Source: Rikenellaceae bacterium (GTDB lineage: Bacteria; Bacteroidota; Bacteroidia; Bacteroidales; Rikenellaceae). Taken from it: a DNA stretch of 64,000 bases. The stretch is from positions 1 through 64,000 of the forward strand of contig SUZI01000006.1 in assembly GCA_015060005.1 (NCBI GenBank), written 5' to 3'. The position numbers and the translations under genes are program-made. The notes beneath the pieces were generated by a model. It saw nothing but the letters and a program-made list of their open reading frames with translations. It searched no databases and was not told where the DNA came from. Below are positions 25,521-35,126 of this stretch, piece by piece; within the stretch, counting starts at the first letter, position 1, and every line of letters begins with the position of its first letter.

Positions 25521-25538
25521 ATGAGGGTAATGTGTGTT

Positions 25539-27542
25539 TTATCTTACGGGGAATTCGGTGATGCGGAGTGTGGTGCAACCGAAAGGTATAAGCTCTATGT
25601 CAACCCACTCGGCAACCTCGGGCTCGGTGTCCAACTGCTGGCTCATATAGTTGAATGAGCCAACGGCATTGCGGGAAATGCTCCAATGGGGAAGGATGCG
25701 AGCCTTGCCTTTGATTTGTATAGGGGCATTGGAAACACTCCAAGGGGTGTTGCTGCACTCGTTCATCGTGACGATAAAGTGTTCTGCTAAGCTCTCTGGA
25801 TGCAGGTGTCGATGGTGTAGAGCAACATTCCACGGTGTGGGCGAGGTAACCTCATAATAGTATGGGCCGCAGGCCTCAAGGTCGGCACCTTCGCAGATGT
25901 GTTTATGCCAATGCTCCTCCATCTTTAAGGAATAAATCAGCGGTCCACGCTCGATGACTGCTGCATCATCCCACCAACGAGTGCACGCTACGTGGGCATT
26001 GAAATGCAGACGTATGGTGTCGCCATTATGCCACTTGCGGTCAATGGTGATAATGCCGCCCTCAGCCTTTGAAGCTTCGATATGCTTGCCGTTGAGCGTA
26101 AGGGTATAGCCATCGCTCCACGCAGGAATACGCAATTCGAAAGGGAAACGTAGCTTGGTGGTGGCGTTGTCGGGGAAAGATACCACAAACGACACCTCCT
26201 CGCGGAATGGATATTGGGTCTGCTCATCGATACAGACGGCGACGTCGCCTATAGTGGTGTTGAGTGTAGATGGGGCATAGACCAGGGCGGCGATGCCTCC
26301 ATCGGAGCTCTTATACCATAGATTTTGCGTAAACTTAGGCCACGCCTGATGCATATTGCAGGTGCAGCAGGGATAGCCCGAAAGCAGACCATATATCAAG
26401 TCGGTGTCGCCGTGAGGTGACGAGAAGTTATGCCACGAACGAGTGATATTGACCTGGTTCATCTGGTGGTAGTATTGGCGTGCGTCTGCCTGGTCGGTAA
26501 TCTGCGTGGGAAGGGCGTTGTAAGTGATGCGTTCCAGCAAGTCAAGATAAGAGTTGTCGCTCGTAATGCGGAACATCTCCTCGAGCGAGTACATCATCTC
26601 GATTGTAGTGCATAGCTCTGAGCCGCGAGTGGGCTCGCCGAAGTGAATAAGCTCGTCGCCAGCCCATAAGCCTGTGGGGAAGCCGATGGTGTGGCGTATG
26701 CGTCGCAGTGCCTCCTTGGGGGCGTTGAGGTGTTGAGCGTCGTGTGATTGCTGATAGTAGACGACGGGAGCCTTGAATCCTTGTGCAAGGTTGACGCAGT
26801 GGAGGCTATTCTGGCGGAAGAGGTGGTCATCGGTAGTGAAGCGGGCTGTCCAATCGGCTGTGAGCTGATGAAGTAGGTTGCCCAATGTGAGTAGGTGGCT
26901 GTTGCCCGTTATGTTGTAGAGCCATAGCACGATGAGCAGATTGTCGCCACCTCGCTCCTTACCCCAGAATGACCAATAGTCTAATGGTCGATCAGGGAGT
27001 GTGCGGAGTTGATAGGCGAAGTAACTCTCCATAAAGTCGATAACACGTTTATCGCCTGTAGCCATATAGTATTGTTGCATAATCTTCAGTGCAACCATAC
27101 GTGGCCACCAGTCAGAGGCGACATTATGGTGGTCGGTGCTGTCGCTACCAGGTCCAAAATAACCGCTCGGCTGCTGACTTGCAAGGATAGCTTCAACCCA
27201 TCGCAAAGCTTTTGCCTTCAGAGCGTCGTCGCCCATAATATATGCCATAGGGAGTGCTCCGTCAATCCAATAGGGGCCTCGCTCCCACGCATCACCATTG
27301 CCTCCGAGCCACGCATTATCCTCGCCCACGAGAGGGTAGAGCTCGTCGAGGTGTCCTGTGACGCCATCGAGCAGGCTTTGCATCTGTGCCTTGAGCCATC
27401 CTGTGGGTTTAATCTCACCCAACGGTAGCTGTGCATAGTGGGTGGGTGTTAGGGGTGTGCGGTTGTATATGGGGTTGGGTGTCTGTGCCGTAGCACAGTA
27501 GGTTGTCAAGATTGTAAGGTAGAGAAAAATCTGTCTTAACAT
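25539..27542 (-). CDS. Secreted GH127-like glycosidase (DUF1680, beta-L-arabinofuranosidase family)
   Basis: This 667-aa protein has a short signal peptide (MLRQIFLYLTILTTYCATAQ). The catalytic (alpha/alpha)6 domain carries SELCTTIEMMYSLE and the cysteine cluster GYPCCTCNMHQAWPK, the Glu/Cys zinc-site arrangement of GH127 enzymes, in which Cys is the nucleophile. Also present are PLGEIKPTGWLKAQ and NAWLGGNGDAWERGPYW, typical of the family. The C-terminus is beta-sandwich. GH127 members remove beta-L-arabinofuranose, but DUF1680 is broad and the substrate is open. It starts only 6 bp after the queG stop and is probably co-transcribed with it. Confidence 0.85.
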   Translation of the reverse strand: MLRQIFLYLTILTTYCATAQTPNPIYNRTPLTPTHYAQLPLGEIKPTGWLKAQMQSLLDGVTGHLDELYPLVGEDNAWLGGNGDAWERGPYWIDGALPMAYIMGDDALKAKALRWVEAILASQQPSGYFGPGSDSTDHHNVASDWWPRMVALKIMQQYYMATGDKRVIDFMESYFAYQLRTLPDRPLDYWSFWGKERGGDNLLIVLWLYNITGNSHLLTLGNLLHQLTADWTARFTTDDHLFRQNSLHCVNLAQGFKAPVVYYQQSHDAQHLNAPKEALRRIRHTIGFPTGLWAGDELIHFGEPTRGSELCTTIEMMYSLEEMFRITSDNSYLDLLERITYNALPTQITDQADARQYYHQMNQVNITRSWHNFSSPHGDTDLIYGLLSGYPCCTCNMHQAWPKFTQNLWYKSSDGGIAALVYAPSTLNTTIGDVAVCIDEQTQYPFREEVSFVVSFPDNATTKLRFPFELRIPAWSDGYTLTLNGKHIEASKAEGGIITIDRKWHNGDTIRLHFNAHVACTRWWDDAAVIERGPLIYSLKMEEHWHKHICEGADLEACGPYYYEVTSPTPWNVALHHRHLHPESLAEHFIVTMNECSNTPWSVSNAPIQIKGKARILPHWSISRNAVGSFNYMSQQLDTEPEVAEWVDIELIPFGCTTLRITEFPVR

Positions 27543-27548
27543 AGTTGG

Positions 27549-28454
27549 TTATTTATTAATATTGTCCTGTATGCGTTGTAATCCGCTGCGACGCAGTGGG
27601 GTGGTGCCAAATCGCTCGGCAAAGTGCTCCTCGCTCATCGTGAGCCAATCCTCTGCCGACAGGTCGCAGGGGTTGAAGAGAGGGTCGAACGAGGGGTTGG
27701 TGTGGTGGGCTGCTCGGAGGTTGTAGGGGCAGCACATCTGGCACTCATCGCAGCCGAAAATCCAGCCGTGAAGAGGCATGTCAGCCACGTTATCCTGTTC
27801 GATAGTGAGGCACGAGATGCAGCGACGTGCATCGATGGTGCGATTGTTGTTGATAGAGAGGTTGGGGCAAGCCTCGACGCAACGGTGGCACTCGCCACAG
27901 CCCACGCCCTCGAGAGGGGTGTCGTAGCTGTCGCACGCCTCGTTGAGGAGTAGCTCGCCAAGCAATACATAGCTGCCGAATTGGGGTGTTATGAGCAATG
28001 ACTGCCGCCCAATCCATCCCAAGCCTGCATCGACTGCAAGCTGTTTCTCGAAGAGAGGTGCCGAGTCGGTGAAGGCTCTGCCCTCAAGCGAGGGGTGGCT
28101 TTCCCGTAGCAGAGAGAGCATACGGAGAAGCATCTTTTTGATGCTCTTGTGATAGTCGCGATTGCAGGCATAAGAGGCTACCTTGCAGCTCTGCTCGGGG
28201 GTGTAGTGGGTGTTGATGTCGGATTTGTAGCTCACACCGCACACCACAACACTCTGCGTACCCTCGACAAGCAGAGTCGCATCCTCGCGTTTGTCGGCGT
28301 TGCGACACATATAATCCAAGCCTCCGACGCAGCCCTGCTCAATCCACTGACGCAGGTGCTGGGCATTGGCGTGCAGGGGACGTGGGCGGGCGATACCGCA
28401 GAGGTCGAAACCTGCTGAACGTGAGGCGTTTAATATGTCATTACGACTGAGCAT
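27549..28454 (-). CDS. queG: Epoxyqueuosine reductase
   Basis: This is a 301-aa enzyme for the last step of queuosine synthesis in tRNA, reducing epoxyqueuosine with cobalamin and two [4Fe-4S] clusters. The QueG motif AVDAGLGWIGRQSLLITPQFG and the ferredoxin-like Cys motifs CGECHRCVEACP, CISC and CDECQMCCPYN are intact. DSAPLFEKQLA supplies the conserved catalytic Asp region. Its length is slightly below many homologues, which carry a C-terminal HEAT extension. It is cytosolic. It shares a 6-bp gap with the downstream GH127 gene. Confidence 0.93.
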   Translation of the reverse strand: MLSRNDILNASRSAGFDLCGIARPRPLHANAQHLRQWIEQGCVGGLDYMCRNADKREDATLLVEGTQSVVVCGVSYKSDINTHYTPEQSCKVASYACNRDYHKSIKKMLLRMLSLLRESHPSLEGRAFTDSAPLFEKQLAVDAGLGWIGRQSLLITPQFGSYVLLGELLLNEACDSYDTPLEGVGCGECHRCVEACPNLSINNNRTIDARRCISCLTIEQDNVADMPLHGWIFGCDECQMCCPYNLRAAHHTNPSFDPLFNPCDLSAEDWLTMSEEHFAERFGTTPLRRSGLQRIQDNINK

Positions 28455-28468
28455 TGTGTATAATTTTT

Positions 28469-28507
28469 CAAAATTACCAAATTCTTCCCAAAAAATTGCT
28501 ATCTTTG
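28469..28507. promoter_or_regulatory. Divergent -7 boxes for queG and the acyl-CoA ligase gene
   Basis: The minus strand reads TAATTTTG at 28469-28476 (for queG). The plus strand reads TATCTTTG at 28500-28507 (for the ligase, 25 bp before its ATG). Neither has a well-placed -33 box. Confidence 0.45.
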
Positions 28508-28532
28508 TCCCAAATTTTTATACTTCAACGGA

Positions 28533-30206
28533 ATGAAATTTAATACCATTTATGAAATACTCCGCCACAGCGTAGAGAAGTTTCCAAAGAAGATAGCTTC
28601 GGCTATGTTTGGCAGCGAGGAGGTTACTTTTGAGCAGGTAGATGAGAGAGTAAATCAGGTGCAGGAGCAGTTGATGAGTGCGGGACTGAACCCTGGCGAT
28701 AAGGTGGTATTGCTGAGCGGTAGTATGCCTAACTGGGGCGTCTGCTACTTCGCTGCAGCCACAGCCGGAATGGTCGTAGTGCCTATCTTGCCTGATTTTA
28801 CGGGAGAGGAGTTAGATAAGTTAATCAAACACTCTGAAGCGAAGGCACTCTGTGTGTCGGACAGACTTTTTACGAAACTATCGAAGGAGACCATAGAGTC
28901 GCTTAATATAGTGATACGTACGAAAAACCTGAGCGTGATATCACAAAAGGTGGAGGAGAAGGGCTCGAAACGATTGCCTGAGCCTGATGACTTGGCAGCC
29001 ATAATATACACGTCGGGAACAACATCGTTGCCAAAGGGTGTGATGCTGACGCACTACAACATAGCATCTAACGTGTCGATGCTCTACGACCTATTCCCAA
29101 TAGATGAGAATGACTCTATGCTCTCGGTGTTGCCTATGTCGCACACGTATGAGTGTACACTCGGATTCCTCTACATATTCTCGGCGGGAGGTACGGTAAC
29201 ATACCTCGAGAAGCAGCCTACAGCGTCGGTATTGCTGCCAGCACTTAAGAAGGTGCGTCCTACGTGTTTTTTGATTGTGCCACTGATTATCGAGAAGGTG
29301 TATCGTGCACAAATCTTAGCTAAGTTCACATCGAACAAGTTCTGGCGTACGCTCTACTCGATAGGATTTGTGCGTCGCTACCTGCACCGCGTGGCGGGTA
29401 AGAAGCTCCACAAGGCTTTTGGTGGCAAGATACGTTTCTTGGGTATTGGTGGTGCGAAGCTCGACACACAGGTGGAGCAGTTCCTGTTGGATGCTAAATT
29501 CCCATACGCTATTGGCTACGGTCTGACCGAGACTGCACCGCTGGTGGCAGGACAGATACCGGGTAAGTGTAAGCTGGGTGCTACGGGCCCTGCTATGAAG
29601 GGTGTTGAGGTGCGTTTAGATGATATTAATCCCGAGACAAAGCAGGGAGAGATAGTTGTGAAGACTCCATCGGCTATGCAGGGATATTACAAGAACCCAG
29701 AGGCCACAGCTACTGCATTTACCGCCGACGGATGGTATCGTACGGGCGATTTGGGATATATCGACGAGGATGGTTACATCTTCATCAAAGGTCGTCTGAA
29801 GAATATGATTGTAGGTCCAAGTGGTGAGAATATCTACCCCGAGGAGATTGAGTCTATCATAAACACCAACGCCTACGTGTCGGAGTCAATCGTTACGGAG
29901 AAGGATGGTCAGCTGGTGGCTCTGGTGCACTTCGATACAGAGGCTATCGAGCGTCTGAAGAACGAGCTGATGGAGAAGTGGGAGATTAAGCGTGATGAGT
30001 GGCACAAGAAGAAGGATAAGTGGGCTCAGCAGATGGAGGAGCTCAAGAAGGATATCGTAACGTACGTGAACTCAAAGGTAAATCGTTTCTCACGCATCGC
30101 GAAGGTGGAGGAAGAGGAGAAGGAGTTTGAGAAGACTCCAACGAAGAAGATTCGCCGATTCCTTTATAGCGGTGATAAGAAGAAGAGCGAGCAGACTTCA
30201 AAGTAG
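28533..30206 (+). CDS. AMP-binding long-chain acyl-CoA (or acyl-ACP) synthetase
   Basis: This is a 557-aa adenylate-forming enzyme. The phosphate loop IYTSGTTSLPKG (158-169), the A5 motif GYGLTETAP, and the downstream GWYRTGDLGYIDEDGYIFIKGR are all intact. The C-terminal region includes a charged helical insertion (residues about 480-530, rich in Lys/Glu/Trp) before PTKKIRRFLY, which supplies the final catalytic-type lysine. It activates a fatty acid with ATP for lipid synthesis or recycling, at the inner face of the membrane. It is monocistronic; a strong terminator follows 21 nt after the stop. CoA versus ACP as acceptor cannot be decided. Confidence 0.88.
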   Translation: MKFNTIYEILRHSVEKFPKKIASAMFGSEEVTFEQVDERVNQVQEQLMSAGLNPGDKVVLLSGSMPNWGVCYFAAATAGMVVVPILPDFTGEELDKLIKHSEAKALCVSDRLFTKLSKETIESLNIVIRTKNLSVISQKVEEKGSKRLPEPDDLAAIIYTSGTTSLPKGVMLTHYNIASNVSMLYDLFPIDENDSMLSVLPMSHTYECTLGFLYIFSAGGTVTYLEKQPTASVLLPALKKVRPTCFLIVPLIIEKVYRAQILAKFTSNKFWRTLYSIGFVRRYLHRVAGKKLHKAFGGKIRFLGIGGAKLDTQVEQFLLDAKFPYAIGYGLTETAPLVAGQIPGKCKLGATGPAMKGVEVRLDDINPETKQGEIVVKTPSAMQGYYKNPEATATAFTADGWYRTGDLGYIDEDGYIFIKGRLKNMIVGPSGENIYPEEIESIINTNAYVSESIVTEKDGQLVALVHFDTEAIERLKNELMEKWEIKRDEWHKKKDKWAQQMEELKKDIVTYVNSKVNRFSRIAKVEEEEKEFEKTPTKKIRRFLYSGDKKKSEQTSK

Positions 30207-30227
30207 GTCGGGCAGCATTGATAGAAA

Positions 30228-30264
30228 AATCGGGGTAACCGTTAGTGGTTGCCCCGATTTTTTG
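30228..30264 (+). terminator. Terminator of the acyl-CoA ligase gene
   Basis: AATCGGGGTAACC (30228-30240) pairs with GGTTGCCCCGATT (30246-30258) with one mismatch, followed by a T run. The A tract on the opposite side could also serve the convergent glutaminase gene. Confidence 0.88.
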
Positions 30265-30265
30265 T

Positions 30266-32740
30266 CTACTTGGAGAGGAGTCGCTCCTCCAGCAGTTTTA
30301 TGAAGTAACCGCCGACAACCGAGCGGGCACGGAACATAATGTGGTGCTTGGAGTCGGTGTTGTACCAGTCGCCCATAGGTACACGGTCGACGGTCTCGTT
30401 GTAGAAACGATACATAGGAGCGATAAACTGCTCAAACTCTGCCTTGCTGTCAGCCATCGTAGCACTCCACACAATCCAGTCGGACTTGGTGTAGTTGCGA
30501 CGCTCATCGAGTGGCAAGCCATACTCGTTCATTGTCTTGAGGTAGAAGGCAACCTCCGAGTCGGCGATGTCGGCATCGAAGAGGTTGTAGCCCAACAGTT
30601 CATCCCACACAAGATTATACTTCTGGCTCCACGTGTCGCCCTCGTTGAAGGTGCGGCGGTAGTGGTCGCCCTGTGCAGCCATCTTCTTCCACTCGGCAGC
30701 CATACGCTCAGCCGTAGCGAGGTACTCGTCGTAGGTATCCTGCTTGCCCGCCATATGAGCCATCTCGGCATAGGCACGGATAGCCATAATAGCCTTGATA
30801 GAGAGGTTGGTGTTGCGTGCTGAATGACCTGCGAAGTCGTCGGTGCAGAGCTGATTTTGTGGGTCGAAGCCATACTCGATGAGGTAGTTGGTCCAGGTGG
30901 TGATGGTATCCCAATGTGCCACAGCATACTCGGCATTGCCCTCTAATGCTGCGATAGCACCCATCAGAATAATCATATTGCCGCCCTCCTCAACAGGCAT
31001 ATCCTCGCCATAAGCCTGACCAAAGACGTGAGGAAAGGTGCCTACGTCGTGGGCAGGAAATGGCTTGGTCCACTTGCCGCTCTCGCTATAGTAGAAGATG
31101 TGGTCCATCATAGCCTTACACAAATCTATATTATAATACAGGAAGAGAGGAGCCGACGGGTAGGTGATGTCAAGTGTGCCGATGCAACCGTTGCTGAAGT
31201 TCTCCTTCGAGAGCCAAGCCAAGTAGCCCTGTGGGGTGAGGATGAGTTTGTGAGCCGAGATAGCCTGGCGATATGCCAAAGCACACAACTCGGCATACTC
31301 TCTGCCTCCGACACGTGTGGCATCGACAATCATCTGAGCGTCGAAAGCCTCGCACTGCTTCATAAGTGAAGAGTACTGCTTGCGGGCGAGCTGGAACTGC
31401 TCCTCGATAGAGCTGTCGCCATTGCGATTCCAATAAGGGCGTACATCCTCGCCAAAGTAGCGGATAGAGTAGAGGTCATCGTAGCCGAGCATAATATAGT
31501 TGCTCTTCGACTTGTTACCTACCTTGCCGATATGTGCCGAGAGTGCCATATGGTCGCCCTCGTTGTTGGGAGCAACGATACCATTTGCCACAAACTCCTT
31601 ACGCATCTGAACTGAGCCGCCGAGTGATGCCGAGTGGCTCTTCTTGTCGGCTGCGAGGTAGAAGTAACCCCAATCGATACGTATGTTGTCGCCTCGCTTC
31701 TCTAAAACGGGCTGCTTGATAGTGCCGCACTTTATGTAGCTCAGGCTCTTGTCGCTGTAGAGCTCACTCTTGCACTCCTGCCAATGAGCATTGCGTGCCC
31801 AATCCTGAGTAGCCTCGAAATAGATAGCTACGTCGTGCTTCTTACCATCGTTTGCCACTACGTCGTAGGTGATGTAGTTCACGGGACGAGAGACGAGGTC
31901 GAGGTTGTCGAGCAACAATGGAGCGGTGAAGGTCAACGTGAGGTCTACGCCTCCGCACGCAAACTCATAGATGGTGCGTGTAGCCTCAACATCGACACTC
32001 TTCTGCTCGGCACACAGCGAGAGGACATTGTCGCCCGTAGCACGCTTGTAGAGTCCCATATCGAGCAGAGCGTCGCCCTGTGGGTTGTGGCAGTGAGCAG
32101 CCAGGACAACTTTGCCATCCTGGGCTGTGGCAGCTACCTCGGCAGGAATCTCTACCCAACGGTTGGCGTTCCACTCGAAAGGAGTAGAGACAACCTCTAC
32201 GCCATTGAAATAGAGCTGGCAGGTGTCGTCGTGAGAGTATTTCACAAAGAGGCTTCCGCCCTGCAAATCCTCCTCGCTGAGGGTGATGGTGCGGCGAGCC
32301 CATATATGCTCTGATGTCCAGAGTGTGTGGACATTGATGTTGCCCTGAGTGCCGAAGGCTGCCTCGCCGTGCGACCACGCAGAGTCGTCGAAATCTTTGG
32401 TTTTCCATCCTTCCGCAGGCTCGTCAAAGGTGTAAGCACCGCTCCAGCCCTGCTCGTGAGAGATGGGGGCGATACCCTGCATAGGGACAATCTCATCGCC
32501 CATAAAACGATAGGCTACGCCGTCGACAAGCAGCGAGCCGACAAGATGAAAGTCGGTGCCGGTCCAGTGGCGTACGGGAGACTCATAGAGTTTGTCGGTC
32601 ATCGACCAGCCGCTGGTGTAGGGGTCAATGGTAATGAGTGGCACAGCCGGTGCACGCAGATTACTCTTCTGAGGCACAGAAGCCGACAGAGCTAATACCT
32701 GCAACGTGGCAGCAATAAGAAGAATGGATTTTCGAAACAT
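30266..32740 (-). CDS. Glutaminase A-like secreted protein (DUF4965/DUF5127 family)
   Basis: This 824-aa protein has a signal peptide (MFRKSILLIAATLQVLALSAS). The opening RAPAVPLITIDPYTSGWSM and ESPVRHWTG mark the glutaminase A (GtaA-type) family common in Bacteroidales. Between about residues 95 and 200 there is an inserted galactose-binding-like jelly roll (EGWKTKDFDDSAWSHGEAAF ... WARRTITL). The C-terminal (alpha/alpha)6 region includes DITYPSAPLFLYYN and GGNMIILMGAI. The fungal founder has glutaminase activity; for the bacterial proteins the substrate is largely unproven. It is periplasmic or extracellular. It is divergent from the DPP11 gene, and both suit peptide or amino-acid scavenging. 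Confidence 0.82.
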   Translation of the reverse strand: MFRKSILLIAATLQVLALSASVPQKSNLRAPAVPLITIDPYTSGWSMTDKLYESPVRHWTGTDFHLVGSLLVDGVAYRFMGDEIVPMQGIAPISHEQGWSGAYTFDEPAEGWKTKDFDDSAWSHGEAAFGTQGNINVHTLWTSEHIWARRTITLSEEDLQGGSLFVKYSHDDTCQLYFNGVEVVSTPFEWNANRWVEIPAEVAATAQDGKVVLAAHCHNPQGDALLDMGLYKRATGDNVLSLCAEQKSVDVEATRTIYEFACGGVDLTLTFTAPLLLDNLDLVSRPVNYITYDVVANDGKKHDVAIYFEATQDWARNAHWQECKSELYSDKSLSYIKCGTIKQPVLEKRGDNIRIDWGYFYLAADKKSHSASLGGSVQMRKEFVANGIVAPNNEGDHMALSAHIGKVGNKSKSNYIMLGYDDLYSIRYFGEDVRPYWNRNGDSSIEEQFQLARKQYSSLMKQCEAFDAQMIVDATRVGGREYAELCALAYRQAISAHKLILTPQGYLAWLSKENFSNGCIGTLDITYPSAPLFLYYNIDLCKAMMDHIFYYSESGKWTKPFPAHDVGTFPHVFGQAYGEDMPVEEGGNMIILMGAIAALEGNAEYAVAHWDTITTWTNYLIEYGFDPQNQLCTDDFAGHSARNTNLSIKAIMAIRAYAEMAHMAGKQDTYDEYLATAERMAAEWKKMAAQGDHYRRTFNEGDTWSQKYNLVWDELLGYNLFDADIADSEVAFYLKTMNEYGLPLDERRNYTKSDWIVWSATMADSKAEFEQFIAPMYRFYNETVDRVPMGDWYNTDSKHHIMFRARSVVGGYFIKLLEERLLSK

Positions 32741-32792
32741 ATCAATAAATATAAAAATGGTTTTGTATACTTACAAGAGAGTTTAATATCTG

Positions 32793-32829
32793 CAAATATA
32801 GGTATTTTACAGCTTTTTGCCTATATTTG
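32793..32829. promoter_or_regulatory. Divergent -7 boxes for glutaminase A and DPP11 genes
   Basis: TATATTTG occurs on the minus strand (32793-32800) and on the plus strand (32822-32829), 21 bp apart and facing opposite ways. -33 boxes are not clear on either side. Confidence 0.5.
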
Positions 32830-32858
32830 CGTAGTGAAAACCATTAAATAAATTGATA

Positions 32859-34877
32859 ATGAAACGAATAGTTCTGACATTTTTAGCTTGTTTTACTCTC
32901 TTGGGAGCAAGAGCCGATGAGGGAATGTGGCTGCCATCGCTTATTGGCGACCGTATAAAGGATATGCGAGCAAAGGGCTTCAAGCTCTCGGCAGAGGATA
33001 TCTACTCGATAAATAACGCATCGATGAAGGATGCGGTGGTGCTCTTCGACGGAGGTTGTACGGGCGAATATGTCTCGGAGAATGGATTGCTCTTGACCAA
33101 CCATCACTGCGGATATGATGCTATACAGCAGCTGTCATCCGTTGAGCACGACTACCTGACCGATGGTTTCTGGGCTAAGTCGCAGGCAGAGGAGTTACCT
33201 GTGCCAGGATTGAACGTGATGCGTCTGGTGCGTATGGAGGATGTTACCGAGCGATTGGCGGCAGGCGAGAGCAAAGAGGATATCATCGTTGAGGCGAAGA
33301 GTGAGGGTTATGTAGCCAACATTCAGTCGCTCTATTATGGTAATCAGCAGTTCTTATATGTATATGAGGTGTTTACCGACGTGCGTTTGGTGGCGGCTCC
33401 ACCATCATCGATAGGTAAGTTTGGTGGCGATACCGATAACTGGATATGGCCACGCCATACGGGCGACTTCTCGATATTCAGAGTATATGCCGACAAGGAT
33501 AACTGCCCTGCAGGATATGCTGCCGACAATCAGCCATACCGCCCTGCACGCCACTTTAAGATTTCGACCAAGGGTGTCAAGGAGGGTGATTTTACGATGA
33601 TTTATGGATTTCCTGGCAACACCCAGGAGTATGTCATCTCGGATGCTGTGAAGTATGTGGCAGAGGTGTCAGACCCTATGAAGATAGAGCTTCGCACGGA
33701 GCGTCTTAACATCATATCGGAGGCTCAGTCAAAGAGTGCCGAGGTGCGTATCAAGTATGCTGCAAAGCACGCAAGCATAGCCAATGCGTGGAAGAAGTGG
33801 CAGGGCGAGGTGCTCGGCATCAAGCGTCTGGGTACGGTAGAGAAGAAGCGTGCCTATGAGCGTGAGTTTGAGGCGTGGGCAAAGGGTAAGCCGGAGTATG
33901 AAAACCTGTTAGACTCGATGCGTACAGCCTACGCTAACGTGGTGGATTGGTATTATATGGGTGAGCTATACAGCGAGACCGGTGCAACCATCCTGCTCGG
34001 TCGTTTGGCACGTTTGGCATCGGCGGAAAAGCCTCGATGGGATGTCATAGAGGGCTTGTATGGCGACTACGACGTGGATGTGGAGCGAGAGCTTACACAA
34101 TGTGTGTTGAAGGGCTTTGAGCGTTACTGCCTGGAGGGATGTTTCCCCGAGGCGTTGAGAGCCGAGATAGATAAGTATGGCGGTACGATAGACAGCTACG
34201 TGGATTACCTCTATACAAATAGTCTGTTGCTGTCGTTGGAGAAGGCGAAAGCTGCTACACAGGAGGAGTTGAAAGCAGACCCCGCATTTAAGTTGTACGG
34301 TATATTTGTATATCCTAAGCGAATGTATCGTAACATCAGCAACGTGCCAGAGATTGAGCGTTGGTATCGTACCTATATGAAGGCTCTGCGTGAGTGGGAT
34401 ACCGAGCGAGCATTCTATCCCGATGCAAATCTCACACTGCGTGTGGCTTATGGCTCGGTGGCAGGTTATGAGTATGCCGATGGCGAGTATCACCACCCTG
34501 TAACGACGTTGGAGGGCATAATGGAGAAGGATAACCCCGAGATTTACGACTACAACATTCCGCAGGTGTTGCGTGATATCTACGCATCGAAGGATTATGG
34601 TCGCTGGGGTGTGATGGTTAATGGCCGCTATACGGTGCCTGTGTGTCTGCTGGCAACAAACCACACTACGGGTGGTAACTCGGGCTCGCCAATCATCAAT
34701 GGCAGAGGCGAGCTGATAGGTATCAACTTCGACCGTACGTGGCGTTCGACGATGAGCGACATAGAGTTCGACCCTACGATTTGTCGCAACATCTCGGTAG
34801 ATATCAGATATGTGCTGTTCGTGATTGATAAGGTGGGTGGAGCGTCATATTTGATAGACGAAATGGATTTGAAATAG
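32859..34877 (+). CDS. S46 family dipeptidyl-peptidase, DPP11 type
   Basis: This 672-aa serine peptidase has a signal peptide (MKRIVLTFLACFTLLGARA). H82/H83 lie in LTNHHCGYDAIQ and catalytic S608 in TTGGNSGSPIING, as in the S46 family (DPP7/DPP11). The residue 18 positions after the catalytic Ser is R626 (GINFDRTW). In DPP11 an Arg at this place confers preference for Asp/Glu at P1; DPP7 has Gly. It should remove acidic dipeptides from peptides in the periplasm, feeding amino-acid fermentation. The frame also opens at a TTG (32853), but the ATG at 32859 is the better start. Confidence 0.9.
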   Translation: MKRIVLTFLACFTLLGARADEGMWLPSLIGDRIKDMRAKGFKLSAEDIYSINNASMKDAVVLFDGGCTGEYVSENGLLLTNHHCGYDAIQQLSSVEHDYLTDGFWAKSQAEELPVPGLNVMRLVRMEDVTERLAAGESKEDIIVEAKSEGYVANIQSLYYGNQQFLYVYEVFTDVRLVAAPPSSIGKFGGDTDNWIWPRHTGDFSIFRVYADKDNCPAGYAADNQPYRPARHFKISTKGVKEGDFTMIYGFPGNTQEYVISDAVKYVAEVSDPMKIELRTERLNIISEAQSKSAEVRIKYAAKHASIANAWKKWQGEVLGIKRLGTVEKKRAYEREFEAWAKGKPEYENLLDSMRTAYANVVDWYYMGELYSETGATILLGRLARLASAEKPRWDVIEGLYGDYDVDVERELTQCVLKGFERYCLEGCFPEALRAEIDKYGGTIDSYVDYLYTNSLLLSLEKAKAATQEELKADPAFKLYGIFVYPKRMYRNISNVPEIERWYRTYMKALREWDTERAFYPDANLTLRVAYGSVAGYEYADGEYHHPVTTLEGIMEKDNPEIYDYNIPQVLRDIYASKDYGRWGVMVNGRYTVPVCLLATNHTTGGNSGSPIINGRGELIGINFDRTWRSTMSDIEFDPTICRNISVDIRYVLFVIDKVGGASYLIDEMDLK

Positions 34878-34914
34878 AGATTTTGGGGGTAAAAGTTGAT
34901 TTTATCCCCAAAAA

Positions 34915-34946
34915 TTTTGCAGGAAAGAAAAAAGTATCTATATTTG
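34915..34946 (+). promoter_or_regulatory. tRNA-Leu promoter
   Basis: TTTTG (34915-34919), 19 bp, then TATATTTG (34939-34946): a full consensus match, 38 bp before the tRNA. Confidence 0.8.
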
Positions 34947-34984
34947 CACACCTTTTCGGCAGAAATGCTGCTAAGGTGTGTGAA

Positions 34985-35070
34985 GCCCAGGTGGTGAAAT
35001 TGGTAGACACGCTACTTTGAGGGGGTAGTGAACAATTAGGTTCGTGCAAGTTCGAGTCTTGTCCTGGGCA
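34985..35070 (+). tRNA. tRNA-Leu (GAG)
   Basis: This is an 86-nt type II tRNA. The acceptor stem is GCCCAGG/CCTGGGC with discriminator A. The anticodon stem CTACT/GGTAG encloses the loop TTGAGGG, giving anticodon GAG. A long variable arm is present, and the T-arm contains GTTCGAGT. CCA is not encoded. A terminator follows directly. Confidence 0.95.
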
Positions 35071-35072
35071 CG

Positions 35073-35106
35073 AAAAAACGTCAGATGAGAGTCTGACGTT
35101 TTTTTT
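35073..35106. terminator. Bidirectional terminator between tRNA-Leu and uvrC
   Basis: CGTCAGA/TCTGACG with a 6-nt loop is flanked by A6 on the left and T8 on the right, so it can terminate tRNA-Leu rightwards and uvrC leftwards. Confidence 0.92.
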
Positions 35107-35126
35107 GTTATATGGCTTGCGGCGGC

